This document shows, piece by piece, positions 40,407-48,479 of a stretch of 49,102 nt of DNA (positions are counted from its first letter, which is position 1; every line of letters begins with the position of its first letter). The position numbers and the translations under genes are program-made. Source of the stretch: CAZWRK01 sp964635875 (lineage in GTDB: Bacteria; Pseudomonadota; Gammaproteobacteria; Burkholderiales; Aquaspirillaceae); assembly GCA_964635875.1 (NCBI GenBank), contig CAZWRK010000013.1, positions 1 to 49,102 of the forward strand, in the 5' to 3' direction. The notes below the pieces were generated by a model, which saw only the letters and a list, made by a program, of their open reading frames with translations, had not been told where the DNA came from and searched no databases.

Positions 40407-41330
40407 ATGAAGCAATTGGTCATCGCTACCCGCGAAAGTGCGCTCGCACTGTGGCAGGCCGAACACGTTAAAGCGCGTTTGGAAGCGTTGTATCCCGATC
40501 TTGAAGTGCGTTTATTGGGGATGACCACTCAAGGCGATCGCATTCTTGATGTGACGCTGAACAAAATCGGCGGCAAAGGATTGTTCGTCAAAGAGCTGGA
40601 AACCGCGCTCGAAGAAGGTCGCGCCGATTTGGCGGTGCACTCGCTCAAAGATGTGCCGATGCATTTGCCCGAGGGGTTTGCGTTGGCGGCGGTGCTGGAG
40701 CGCGAAGATCCTTGTGATGCGCTGGTCTCTAATACCTATTCCCGCTTGGCGGAACTACCGGCGGGTGCGGTCGTAGGGACGTCGAGCTTACGTCGTGAAA
40801 GCCAGTTGCGGGCGGCGTATCCACATTTGGTGATTCGGCCGTTGCGCGGCAATGTTCAAACGCGCTTGCGTAAGCTGGACGAAGGCGAATTTGATGCGAT
40901 TATTTTGGCGGCCGCGGGTTTGAAGCGGCTGGGCTTGCAGGAACGGATTCGGGCGATTTTATTGCCCAGCGAGAGTTTGCCTGCGGTGGGTCAGGGCGCG
41001 TTGGGGATCGAAATTCGCGCCGATCGAGCCGATGTTGCGGCCTTGTTGGCCCCGTTGAACGATGCCGCGACAGCCGATCGGGTCACGGCAGAGCGGGCCT
41101 TTAGTCGTGCGTTGGGCGGCTCGTGCCAAGTGCCGATTGCGGGTTTCTCGGTGTTGGAAGGCGATACGCTGACGCTGGCCGGTTTGGTGGCGACGCCTGA
41201 CGGTCAGACGGTGTATCGCGCGAAAGCCTCTGCGCCTCGTCAATACGCGGATGCTTTGGGTCGGGCGGTTGCGAAGCAGCTGGAAGATCAAGGCGCACTC
41301 GCGATTATTTCGGCGTTGGCGGCCTCGTAA
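40407..41330 (+). CDS. hemC: HemC, hydroxymethylbilane synthase
   Basis: The 307-residue enzyme condenses four porphobilinogen units into hydroxymethylbilane. Seen motifs are TRESALALWQAEHVKARLEALYP, TQGDRILDVTLNKIGGKGLFVKELE, HSLKDVP with the catalytic Asp, RRESQLRA, RGNVQTRLRKLDEG and Cys240 in GGSCQVPIAGF, which holds the dipyrromethane cofactor. The stop overlaps hemD by one base (TAATG), so the genes are coupled. Confidence 0.96.
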   Translation: MKQLVIATRESALALWQAEHVKARLEALYPDLEVRLLGMTTQGDRILDVTLNKIGGKGLFVKELETALEEGRADLAVHSLKDVPMHLPEGFALAAVLEREDPCDALVSNTYSRLAELPAGAVVGTSSLRRESQLRAAYPHLVIRPLRGNVQTRLRKLDEGEFDAIILAAAGLKRLGLQERIRAILLPSESLPAVGQGALGIEIRADRADVAALLAPLNDAATADRVTAERAFSRALGGSCQVPIAGFSVLEGDTLTLAGLVATPDGQTVYRAKASAPRQYADALGRAVAKQLEDQGALAIISALAAS

Positions 41331-42100
41331 TGGAGACGTTGCCCTTGCGCGGGCGGCGGATTGTGGTGACGCGCCCCGAAGCGCAGAGTGCGGGGCTGTG
41401 TGCCACGCTGGCGGCTGCGGGCGCGGTCACGATGTGCTGGCCTTTGCTGGCGATTGTGCCGGAGTCTGAGGCGGTTTTGGCGGCCTTGCCTGCCCAGCTT
41501 GCAGCGTGTGATTGGGCGATTTTTATTAGCCCGAGTGCGGTCGATGTGGCGTGGACATCGATCGCTGGGCGCTTGCCGGAGCGGTTGCAATTGGCGGCGG
41601 TTGGGCGTCCTACTGCGCAGCGTTTGATGGCGCTGTCGGGGCGGCCGGTGCTCTTTCCTGAAAACGGGGATGACAGTCGCGCATTATTGGCCGAACCGGC
41701 GTTGGCGCAGATGGCCGGTTTGCAGTGTGCTTTAGTGAAAGGCCATGGCGGTCGTCCCGAGTTGGCCGAGACTTTGCGGGCGCGTGGCGCAGTGGTTCAT
41801 GCACTCGAATGTTATTCCCGTCAAAAACCAGTGTTAAACTGGGCTATCTTTGATGATTTTTCCCGTGATGGGCTAGATGCTGTCATTCTGACAAGCCGTG
41901 AAGCTGTGGATCATCTTTTTAGCGATGCTGACGCACTACAGCGCACGACGTTACAATCTACCCTGTTTGTTGTGCCGCACCCTCGAATTGCCGCCTGTTT
42001 AGCGGGTTGGGGGGCCGGTCATATTCTCGAAACCCGGGCGGGAGACGGTAATCTGGTCTCTGCCCTTGCTGCTTGGTTCGTATCGACTGATGAGCGCTGA
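41330..42100 (+). CDS. hemD: HemD, uroporphyrinogen-III synthase
   Basis: The 256-residue protein has the weakly conserved HemD fold: VTRPEAQSAGLCATLAAAGA, DWAIFISPSAVDVAW, AAVGRPTAQRL and LVKGHGGRPELAETLRARGAVVHALECYSRQKP, then DAVILTSREAVDHLF. It closes and inverts ring D of hydroxymethylbilane to give uroporphyrinogen III. It starts in the hemC stop and overlaps hemX by 11 nt. Confidence 0.92.
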   Translation: METLPLRGRRIVVTRPEAQSAGLCATLAAAGAVTMCWPLLAIVPESEAVLAALPAQLAACDWAIFISPSAVDVAWTSIAGRLPERLQLAAVGRPTAQRLMALSGRPVLFPENGDDSRALLAEPALAQMAGLQCALVKGHGGRPELAETLRARGAVVHALECYSRQKPVLNWAIFDDFSRDGLDAVILTSREAVDHLFSDADALQRTTLQSTLFVVPHPRIAACLAGWGAGHILETRAGDGNLVSALAAWFVSTDER

Positions 42101-43130
42101 CATTCCTCCTATTTCTATTCCGCGCGCACGCCGGATTTCTTTAAGCCTGTCGTTGCTGATTTCGCTGGCCGCACTTGGTGTGGCGGGTTGGCAGTGGTAT
42201 GACAGCCGCCAAATTTTACATTCCGCTCAACTGGAGTTGGCGCGCCAACTCGCGGAAAACGCAGGAATGAGCAAGGAGGTCAAAGCCAGTGTTGATGCGA
42301 GCAAAAAATCGGTCGATGAATTGGCTGCTCGCTTGACGCTGGTGGAGTCTCGGATGAACGAGGCTTCCGGCCAATTTGCGACTTTGCAGGGGATGTATCA
42401 AGACCTCACCAAAACGCATGAGGATTGGCAGCTTTCTGAGCTGGAGCATGCTTTAACGATCGCGAGCCAGCAATTGCAATTGGCCGCAAATGTGCCGGCA
42501 GCGATTGTCGCGCTTGAAATGATCGACAACCGTTTACGCCATCAAGAGCATCCGCAACTGATTGTTTTGCGGAAGTCTATCAGTGCTGATTTGGCGCGAC
42601 TCAAAAGCTTGCCGTATGTGGATGTTGTTGGGTTGTCGGTTAAGCTGGATCAGTTGATTCAGCGTGTTGAAACGCTGCCGTTAGCGGGCGACCCGTCGCG
42701 CGAAGACGTCGCTGCACCGGCGTCTGTGCAACCGGTGATCTTTAAGGATCTTGGCAGTTTAGGGCGCTTGGGCGAGCAAGTGTGGGACGCCTTTACCCAG
42801 CTGGTGCGAATTCGGCAGATTGATCCTCCCGAGGCGCTGTTGTTGCCGCCAGAGCAGGCTTTCTTTGTCCGTGAAAACCTCAAGCTGCGTTTGCTGGATG
42901 CCCGCGTGGCCTTAATGCAGCGCGACCAATCTATTTTCCGCAATGATTTGGCGGCGGTTGAGGCATTGATGCAGCGGCATTTCGATCTGAGATCTGAGGG
43001 TGTGAAATTCTGGTTGGGTGAGCTTGCGAGTCTGCAGTCTGCGGCGATCACTGTGGATATTCCCGATTTGATGGTCAGCCTGAATGCGGTGCGTACGGTT
43101 CAGGGTTCGGTTCTCACTCCGCAAAGGTAA
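42090..43130 (+). CDS. hemX: HemX-like membrane protein, uroporphyrinogen operon
   Basis: The 346-residue protein has a short cytoplasmic N-terminus, one membrane helix at about 18-38 (LSLSLLISLAALGVAGWQWYDSR), a coiled-coil stretch (about 50-110) and a C-terminal domain with ELEHALTIASQQLQLAANVPAAIVALE, typical of HemX. Older annotation calls it uroporphyrin-III C-methyltransferase, but no methyltransferase motif is present. Its precise role beside hemCD is unsettled; it may scaffold heme synthesis at the membrane with HemY. ATG 42090 lies inside the end of hemD. Confidence 0.88.
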   Translation: MSADIPPISIPRARRISLSLSLLISLAALGVAGWQWYDSRQILHSAQLELARQLAENAGMSKEVKASVDASKKSVDELAARLTLVESRMNEASGQFATLQGMYQDLTKTHEDWQLSELEHALTIASQQLQLAANVPAAIVALEMIDNRLRHQEHPQLIVLRKSISADLARLKSLPYVDVVGLSVKLDQLIQRVETLPLAGDPSREDVAAPASVQPVIFKDLGSLGRLGEQVWDAFTQLVRIRQIDPPEALLLPPEQAFFVRENLKLRLLDARVALMQRDQSIFRNDLAAVEALMQRHFDLRSEGVKFWLGELASLQSAAITVDIPDLMVSLNAVRTVQGSVLTPQR

Positions 43131-43136
43131 GTGTTG

Positions 43137-44339
43137 ATGAAAGTTTTACTTTGGCTTGTGGGTTTATTCGCCCTTGCGGTCGGTCTTTCTTTATTCGCGC
43201 AGATCAATACCGGCTATGCCATTTTAGTGTTACCACCATGGCGCATAGAGCTATCGCTCAATATGGCGGTTTTGCTGTTGTTGGTTGCGATTGTTTTGGC
43301 CTATTTGTTGTTGCGGGGCGTGGCATTGACCTTGCGTTTGCCGGATGAGGTCAAACGTTTTCAGCAAGGTAAAAAGCTCAAGGCGGCGCGTTATGCATTG
43401 CGCGAAGGGTCGCTGGCGTATTTTTCGGGACGTTTTCAAAAAGCCGAGCGTGAAGCTTTGCGCGCAATTGATGATGAAACCGTGCCAGAGAATCAGGCCT
43501 TAGCGTGGTTGATTGCTGCACGTTCGGCCCATGCGATTAAAGATTTTCCGCGTCGTGATGGTTACTTCGAGCGGATGTCGAGTTTGCCGGATTCGGTTCA
43601 GTTGGCGCGGCATATGCAGCAGGCGGAGTTGCTTTTTGCTGAAAATCGTCTCAGCGATGCGTTGGCTGCGGTGACGGCGGCTCGGTCGATTTCTTCTAAT
43701 CTGACCGCGGCGCTCAAGCTTGAGCTCAAAATTCGTTTGTTGCAGGGCGTGCCCGATGGCGTGCTGCAGTTAACCGACAAGCTGTATAAGTCCGAAGCGA
43801 TTTCAGCGAGTCAGGCGGAGCATTATCGGCGGGCGGCCTTGTTGATGCAGCTCCCGACCTTTGTGGATTTGCGAGAACTGCGCAGCTGGTGGCAAAAAGT
43901 GCCTGCGAGCGAGCGGAATCATCCCGAATTACGTTTACCGGTTGCGCAGCGCTATGCCGAGCTGGGGGATCCTGATGCGGCCGCGCGGTTCTTGGCTGAC
44001 GGTATGGATGGCGAATGGTCCGCCGAGTTGGTCGCCGAATTGGCTGCTTTAGCACCGAATGTCTCTGAAGCGGTGCGGTTGGATTTAGTGAAGCGCGGTG
44101 AAGGTTGGCTGGCGGCGCATCGTCAGGATGAGCGGTTGTTGTTGATGCTTGGGCGTTTGGCGTTGGCGCAGCAGTTGTGGGGCAAGGCGCAGAATTACTT
44201 TGAAGCGAGTATTTCGGTTGCACCGACTTTGGCTGCGCATGCAGAGCTGGCGCGCTTATTTGAGTCGCTAGATCGGTTGGACGAGGCCGATCATCACTAC
44301 ACCGAATGTGTGCAGCTGGCTTTAGAGTCCGTGCATTAA
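43137..44339 (+). CDS. hemY: HemY-like membrane TPR protein
   Basis: The 400-residue protein has two N-terminal membrane helices (about 2-20 and 40-62) followed by the typical FSGRFQKAEREALRAIDDE region and TPR-like helical repeats to the C-terminus (GKAQNYFEASISVAPTLAAHAELARLFESLDRLDEADHHYTECV). This is the HemY_N/TPR protein of proteobacterial hem operons, not protoporphyrinogen oxidase, which shares the name. Starts GTG 43131, TTG 43134 and ATG 43137 are in frame; AAAGG at 43123-43127 favours the ATG. It ends the hemCDXY operon. Confidence 0.88.
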   Translation: MKVLLWLVGLFALAVGLSLFAQINTGYAILVLPPWRIELSLNMAVLLLLVAIVLAYLLLRGVALTLRLPDEVKRFQQGKKLKAARYALREGSLAYFSGRFQKAEREALRAIDDETVPENQALAWLIAARSAHAIKDFPRRDGYFERMSSLPDSVQLARHMQQAELLFAENRLSDALAAVTAARSISSNLTAALKLELKIRLLQGVPDGVLQLTDKLYKSEAISASQAEHYRRAALLMQLPTFVDLRELRSWWQKVPASERNHPELRLPVAQRYAELGDPDAAARFLADGMDGEWSAELVAELAALAPNVSEAVRLDLVKRGEGWLAAHRQDERLLLMLGRLALAQQLWGKAQNYFEASISVAPTLAAHAELARLFESLDRLDEADHHYTECVQLALESVH

Positions 44340-44354
44340 AAAATGGTGCGTAGC

Positions 44355-44385
44355 AAAAAAGCCGATCGTGATGATCGGCTTTTTT
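44355..44385. terminator. bidirectional intrinsic terminator
   Basis: AAAAAAGCCGATC (44355-44367) pairs with GATCGGCTTTTTT (44373-44385) over a 5-nt loop. It serves hemY and the convergent gene ending at 44391. Confidence 0.93.
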
Positions 44386-44390
44386 GCGTT

Positions 44391-45824
44391 TTAGTGCAGG
44401 GTGTCGTGAATATGACCGAGGCGCATCCCGAGGTGGTTGAGCGTGGTGGTGAGTGACTCCAGCGCTTGCTCTCGATCTGGCGCAAGGTCGGGGGCGAGAA
44501 CCCAAGCAAAGCCGGTTAGAAGCTCGCTTTCTTCGGTTAGAAAGCTCAGCCAGAATGCAGTTTGAGCAGGTCGATATTCAATATCAACATGGACTTTTTG
44601 CAGCTCTACTTTCTTCTCGAGCAGGGTCGAGATAAAAAAGAGTCGCTTTAAATTGTATTCCCGCGTCCCTGTCGAAAGCGCATCCCATAAGGGTTCGGGC
44701 GGGAGCAGTGAGGCTTCCCCAAATTCAATTTGCTCGTTGAGCGCGGCTTCAATCGTCGGCATGACCATTTCGAGGAGCTTGCCCGGCGTCGGGCGGCGCT
44801 CGGCGCTAATGCTGTTGCGCGCGGCGGCAAAGATGATCCAATTGAGGGTTAATCGGGGCTGAAATTGCTGCTTTTCTTCTTGGTAGCGTTTTTTCATCGC
44901 ATCCAAATCCTCGGGAATATAGGCATCGCCGACATCAAGGGTCGACGCTAAATGCACGAGGTTTTGGCAATTGCTGTCGCGCAGCATTTCGAATGAAAAC
45001 ACGGTTGGAGAGACGTGCATCAGGCTTGCGCGGCCCAGTCCATACATTTCACGCAAAATCGGTTCGAGGTAGATGATTTTTGGGAAGAACCAATTGTCGC
45101 CTGCGTGGTTGAGGCTGAACATTAACGGCATCGCCCAGAGATCGTAGGGCTGAAAAGTACCGTCGTCGCGGGCGACTTCTGGGCGGGCGATTAAGTCGCG
45201 CGCGGTCGAGAGTAAGAGCTCGCGTGCAACGGCGTGTTCGTTTAACCGGCATTGGGTTTCGGTGAGTACGCGCGCATCGCCGCCGGTGAGTGCCGATTGG
45301 GTGTGCGCCAACAGCATGGGCCGGTGCATTGGATCGCGCAGCGCATCTTCTACGCAGCGGGTGAGGTCGGCAATGTGTTGTTCGAGGGTTTCTTGATTTT
45401 TGGGGCTGCTTGGAATGAGGTGCGGGCGACGGCCATCGCCATTCTCGCGGCTGACTTGGTAGGCTTCGTCGAGTTTCCAATAGGCTTGTAGGGCAAGGTC
45501 GCAGATTTTTTGTAGTTCACCCGAGGTCGGCTCTTCTGCTGGGTGAAAAAAGATAAAGTCGGTGAGGGCGATGCCATCGCTGCAGGCATAGTAGGTGACG
45601 TCTTCGTCAGGATCAAACAGCATCGCACTGTGAAAGCCTTCTTCGTGGCTATGCGGAAAGTCGAGGGTTTTGCGCATAATCCGGCAAATAAATGTGGGGC
45701 TTTCGGTGTGAATCAAATATTCATATTCTTCGATGCCATTTTCGTCGATGGCATCACCAAAAACAAATCGATTAGGCAAAAATGGATCGCCTTTAATACG
45801 AGATCGAGGGGGCAGCGGTTTCAT
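44391..45824 (-). CDS. unrecognised 477-residue cytoplasmic protein
   Basis: I do not recognise this protein. It has no signal peptide, membrane helix, Cys cluster or nucleotide motif. Composition is acidic and normal for the window, with a long helical-looking middle (SSPKNQETLEQHIADLTRCVEDALRD) and conserved-looking aromatic stretches (FQPYDLWAMPLMFSLNHAGDNWFFPKIIYLEPILREMYGLG). Good codon usage and the shared terminator support it as a real gene. I chose ATG 45824 (MKPLPPRSRIKGDPFLPNRFV); an extension to 45878 is possible and neither has a strong ribosome site. A TATAAT lies on the minus strand at 45954-45959. Confidence 0.75.
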   Translation of the reverse strand: MKPLPPRSRIKGDPFLPNRFVFGDAIDENGIEEYEYLIHTESPTFICRIMRKTLDFPHSHEEGFHSAMLFDPDEDVTYYACSDGIALTDFIFFHPAEEPTSGELQKICDLALQAYWKLDEAYQVSRENGDGRRPHLIPSSPKNQETLEQHIADLTRCVEDALRDPMHRPMLLAHTQSALTGGDARVLTETQCRLNEHAVARELLLSTARDLIARPEVARDDGTFQPYDLWAMPLMFSLNHAGDNWFFPKIIYLEPILREMYGLGRASLMHVSPTVFSFEMLRDSNCQNLVHLASTLDVGDAYIPEDLDAMKKRYQEEKQQFQPRLTLNWIIFAAARNSISAERRPTPGKLLEMVMPTIEAALNEQIEFGEASLLPPEPLWDALSTGTREYNLKRLFFISTLLEKKVELQKVHVDIEYRPAQTAFWLSFLTEESELLTGFAWVLAPDLAPDREQALESLTTTLNHLGMRLGHIHDTLH

Positions 45825-46119
45825 GGGTGTGATGCTTTTCGGGGAGGTGTGTGCGCACTGGCGTGATGCAGTGGACACAGAACTAAATGAAAGAGGGTCG
45901 GTTGTTTGGTCTATTAATTTGGAGGTTGGATCGAGCGATGAGCACGACTTGCATTATACCGATGCCGCACAAAAGGGAGGCGAAAGGATCGCTCAAGCAC
46001 GGTGGTGGGCGTGTGGAAGCCGATTCTCTATTGTTTGACCTAGATCAAAATGGCTGGATGGCTGGCTCGTAGGATGAATTCATAGATGTTGTATTACCTC
46101 TACCTACAGGAGATTTGCC
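45825..46119. promoter_or_regulatory. divergent intergenic region before the DUF465 gene
   Basis: This 295-nt stretch holds a minus-strand TATAAT (45954-45959) for the 477-residue protein and the FNR-like box for the DUF465 gene. A 61-codon open frame at 45887-46072 has no ribosome site and is not protein-like. Confidence 0.5.
46035..46048 (+). promoter_or_regulatory. FNR/ANR-like box upstream of the DUF465 gene
   Basis: TTGAC-CTAG-ATCAA matches TTGAT-N4-ATCAA at 9 of 10 positions. A -10-like TAGGAT lies at 46070-46075, which puts the box centre about 41 nt before the expected transcription start, the class II activator position of FNR. Confidence 0.55.
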
Positions 46120-46371
46120 ATGCATGTTGAGCACCATCCTCTTATCGCCGAGTTCCCAGAATTTCGCGAAGCTATTCATGCGACCAAGCAGTCTGATGCG
46201 CACTTTGCGCGTCTGTTTGAGGCGTATGAGGCCGTTGATAAGCAAATTTGCCGCGTAGAAAATGGCATTGAGGCGATGTCGGATTTTGCAGTAGAAGAAA
46301 TTAAAAAAGAGCGTCTGCAGTTGAAAGATGAGTTGTACACCATTCTTAAAGATGTCGATTACGCAGTTTGA
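46120..46371 (+). CDS. DUF465/YdcH-family small protein
   Basis: The 83-residue protein is a two-helix coiled coil with the DUF465 pattern: HHPLIAEFPEFREAIHATKQSDAHFARLFEAYEAVDKQICRVE and a charged second helix (EEIKKERLQLKDELYTIL). Function is unknown; family members are abundant small cytoplasmic proteins. AGGAGA lies before ATG 46120. The FNR-like box suggests low-oxygen induction. It forms its own unit with a terminator at 46417-46446. Confidence 0.88.
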   Translation: MHVEHHPLIAEFPEFREAIHATKQSDAHFARLFEAYEAVDKQICRVENGIEAMSDFAVEEIKKERLQLKDELYTILKDVDYAV

Positions 46372-46416
46372 GTGTAAAGGCTTGTTTTTTTAGAATTTGG
46401 CGGCATTTCCAAAATT

Positions 46417-46446
46417 AAGCTACCGGTTTTCCGGTAGCTTTTTGTT
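46417..46446 (+). terminator. intrinsic terminator between the DUF465 gene and hslV
   Basis: AAGCTACCGG (46417-46426) and CCGGTAGCTT (46431-46440) form a perfect 10-bp stem with a T4 loop and a T-run. It separates the units, so hslV needs a start point within or after it or readthrough. Confidence 0.92.
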
Positions 46447-46467
46447 TTTTTGACTCGAGGCGGTGTC

Positions 46468-47004
46468 ATGCAACAATTTGATGGAACAACTATTCTCTCC
46501 GTTCGTCGCGGCAATCAAGTGGCATTAGGCGGTGACGGGCAAGTGACGCTCGGACATATCGTGATTAAATCGAGCGCCCGAAAAGTGCGCCGTTTATATC
46601 AAGAAAAAGTGTTGGCAGGGTTTGCGGGAGGAACCGCCGATGCATTCACCCTTTTTGAGCGCTTTGAAAGCAAGCTTGAAAAACACCAAGGGCATTTGGT
46701 GCGTTCGGCCGTCGAGCTCGCAAAAGATTGGCGAACAGACCGAATGCTGCGCCGGTTAGAGGCGATGTTGGCGGTGGCTGATCGCGAGAACACGCTCATT
46801 ATTACCGGTAACGGCGATGTACTAGAACCAGAGCTAGGCATTGCTGCCATTGGCTCGGGCGGCGCTTATGCGCAATCTGCAGCGCGGGCACTGTATGAAA
46901 ACACCGATTTATCACCCGCGATTATTGTGAAAAAGTCGCTGGAAATCGCTGGGGATATTTGCATTTATACCAATCAAAACCACTTGATTGAAGTGCTCGA
47001 ATAA
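46468..47004 (+). CDS. hslV: HslV, proteasome-like ATP-dependent protease subunit
   Basis: The 178-residue protease subunit forms the dodecameric core that HslU feeds. The catalytic N-terminal Thr is exposed after removal of a propeptide: MQQFDG is followed by TTILSVRRG, so Thr7 becomes the nucleophile. GGDGQVTLG, LAGFAGGTADAFTLFERFE, KDWRTDRMLRRLEA and AIGSGGAYAQSAARAL are all typical. ATG 46468 follows GAGGCGG; the frame is open to 46450. hslU follows 61 nt later. Confidence 0.95.
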   Translation: MQQFDGTTILSVRRGNQVALGGDGQVTLGHIVIKSSARKVRRLYQEKVLAGFAGGTADAFTLFERFESKLEKHQGHLVRSAVELAKDWRTDRMLRRLEAMLAVADRENTLIITGNGDVLEPELGIAAIGSGGAYAQSAARALYENTDLSPAIIVKKSLEIAGDICIYTNQNHLIEVLE

Positions 47005-47065
47005 ATGCTCTGAGCACATTGGGCCTGTGTTTTTTGGGTTTAGATAAATAGGACATCGCAAAACA

Positions 47066-48403
47066 ATGAATATGACGCCTCAGGAAATTGTGCACGAGTT
47101 AGACAAAAATATTATTGGGCAAAATGCCGCCAAGCGTGCCGTTGCGATTGCACTGCGTAATCGCTGGCGTCGTCAGCACGTCGCAGAGCCGCTGCGCCAT
47201 GAAATTACGCCCAAAAATATCCTTATGATCGGCCCGACTGGCGTGGGCAAAACCGAAATTGCACGCCGTCTTGCGCGTTTGGCGAATGCGCCGTTTATTA
47301 AAGTCGAAGCGACTAAATTTACCGAAGTCGGCTATGTTGGTCGCGATGTTGACTCGATTATTCGGGACCTGATGGAAATTGCGATTAAGGATATTCGCGA
47401 AGAAGCCATCAAGCGTCATCGTCCCCGCGCAGAAGACGCGGCTGAATCTAGAATTTTGGATGCTTTATTGCCGCCTGCACGCACACCGAGCTTTTTAGGT
47501 GAAACCATTACTGAACCCGAGACGACACAGACAGAAAGTGAAACTCGCCAAAAGTTCAGAAAAATGCTGCGTGAAGGCAAACTCGACGATAAAGAAATTG
47601 AAATTGAAATTGCTGTCGCGTCGCCACAAGTCGAGATGTTCGCTCCGCCGGGAATGGAAGATCTGACCCAGCAAATTCAGGGTATGTTTTCCAATATGGG
47701 CAGCGGCAAGAAAAAATCGCGGCGTCTCAAAATTGCCGAGGCGATGAAAGTGCTTCTCGATGAAGAGGCTGCCCGACTGGTTAACGAAGATGAAATTAAG
47801 CTCGAAGCGCTGAAAAGCGTTGAGCAAAATGGCATCGTGTTTCTGGATGAAATCGACAAGGTAACCAGCCGCAGCGAAGGCAACAGCGCTGATGTGTCAC
47901 GTGCGGGCGTGCAGCGTGATTTGTTGCCTTTGGTGGAAGGGACGACGGTTTCGACAAAATATGGCATGGTGAAAACCGACCATATTCTGTTTATTGCCTC
48001 GGGCGCGTTTCATCTGGCTAAACCGTCGGATTTGATCCCTGAGTTGCAAGGGCGTTTCCCGATTCGGGTTGAGCTGGCTTCCTTGTCTGTTGAAGATTTT
48101 GTGTCGATTCTGACCCGCACCGATGCCTGTCTGACCCGTCAGTATCAGGCGCTGCTAGAAACCGAAGGCGTCGAGCTGGTGTTTACCGATTCGGGCATTC
48201 ATCGTTTAGCTGAAATCGCGTGGCAGGTGAATGAAAAAACCGAGAATATCGGTGCACGTCGTTTGTACACAGTGATGGAGCGCTTGTTAGAAGAGCTTTC
48301 TTTTGACGCGAAAAGCGGCGTATTTGAGATTGACGCAGCGTATGTTGAGCAGCGTTTAGAAGCGCTGTCGCAGCGTGAGGATTTGGCACGCTACGTCTTG
48401 TAG
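47066..48403 (+). CDS. hslU: HslU, ATPase subunit of HslUV protease
   Basis: The 445-residue AAA+ unfoldase has Walker A GPTGVGKTEIARRLA (near 55-69), Walker B VFLDEIDK, the substrate pore loop GYVGRDVDSIIRDL, the I domain (about 110-240, ARTPSFLG...GKKKSRRLKIAEAMKVLLDEEAARLV) and the C-terminal tail ARYVL that docks into HslV and activates it. Length matches the family. It unfolds and translocates regulatory and misfolded proteins in the cytoplasm. A hairpin at 48422-48445 follows the stop. Confidence 0.96.
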   Translation: MNMTPQEIVHELDKNIIGQNAAKRAVAIALRNRWRRQHVAEPLRHEITPKNILMIGPTGVGKTEIARRLARLANAPFIKVEATKFTEVGYVGRDVDSIIRDLMEIAIKDIREEAIKRHRPRAEDAAESRILDALLPPARTPSFLGETITEPETTQTESETRQKFRKMLREGKLDDKEIEIEIAVASPQVEMFAPPGMEDLTQQIQGMFSNMGSGKKKSRRLKIAEAMKVLLDEEAARLVNEDEIKLEALKSVEQNGIVFLDEIDKVTSRSEGNSADVSRAGVQRDLLPLVEGTTVSTKYGMVKTDHILFIASGAFHLAKPSDLIPELQGRFPIRVELASLSVEDFVSILTRTDACLTRQYQALLETEGVELVFTDSGIHRLAEIAWQVNEKTENIGARRLYTVMERLLEELSFDAKSGVFEIDAAYVEQRLEALSQREDLARYVL

Positions 48404-48421
48404 TCATGTCATGTTTCGCTG

Positions 48422-48450
48422 GGGCGGCATGGAATGATGCCGCCCTTTGT
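48422..48450. terminator. terminator-like hairpin between hslU and the RTX gene
   Basis: GGGCGGCAT (48422-48430) and ATGCCGCCC (48437-48445) form a 9-bp stem with a 6-nt loop, followed by TTTGTGTTT. The genes converge, so it may serve both. Confidence 0.75.
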
Positions 48451-48479
48451 GTTTACTCTTCGCGCCGATCTGTGGGAAT

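Noticed and set aside
43137..44339. Protoporphyrinogen oxidase reading of hemY
   Set aside because: No FAD motif; two membrane helices and TPR repeats identify the other HemY family.
45887..46072. 61-codon open frame before the DUF465 gene
   Set aside because: No ribosome site and it overlaps the FNR-like promoter box.
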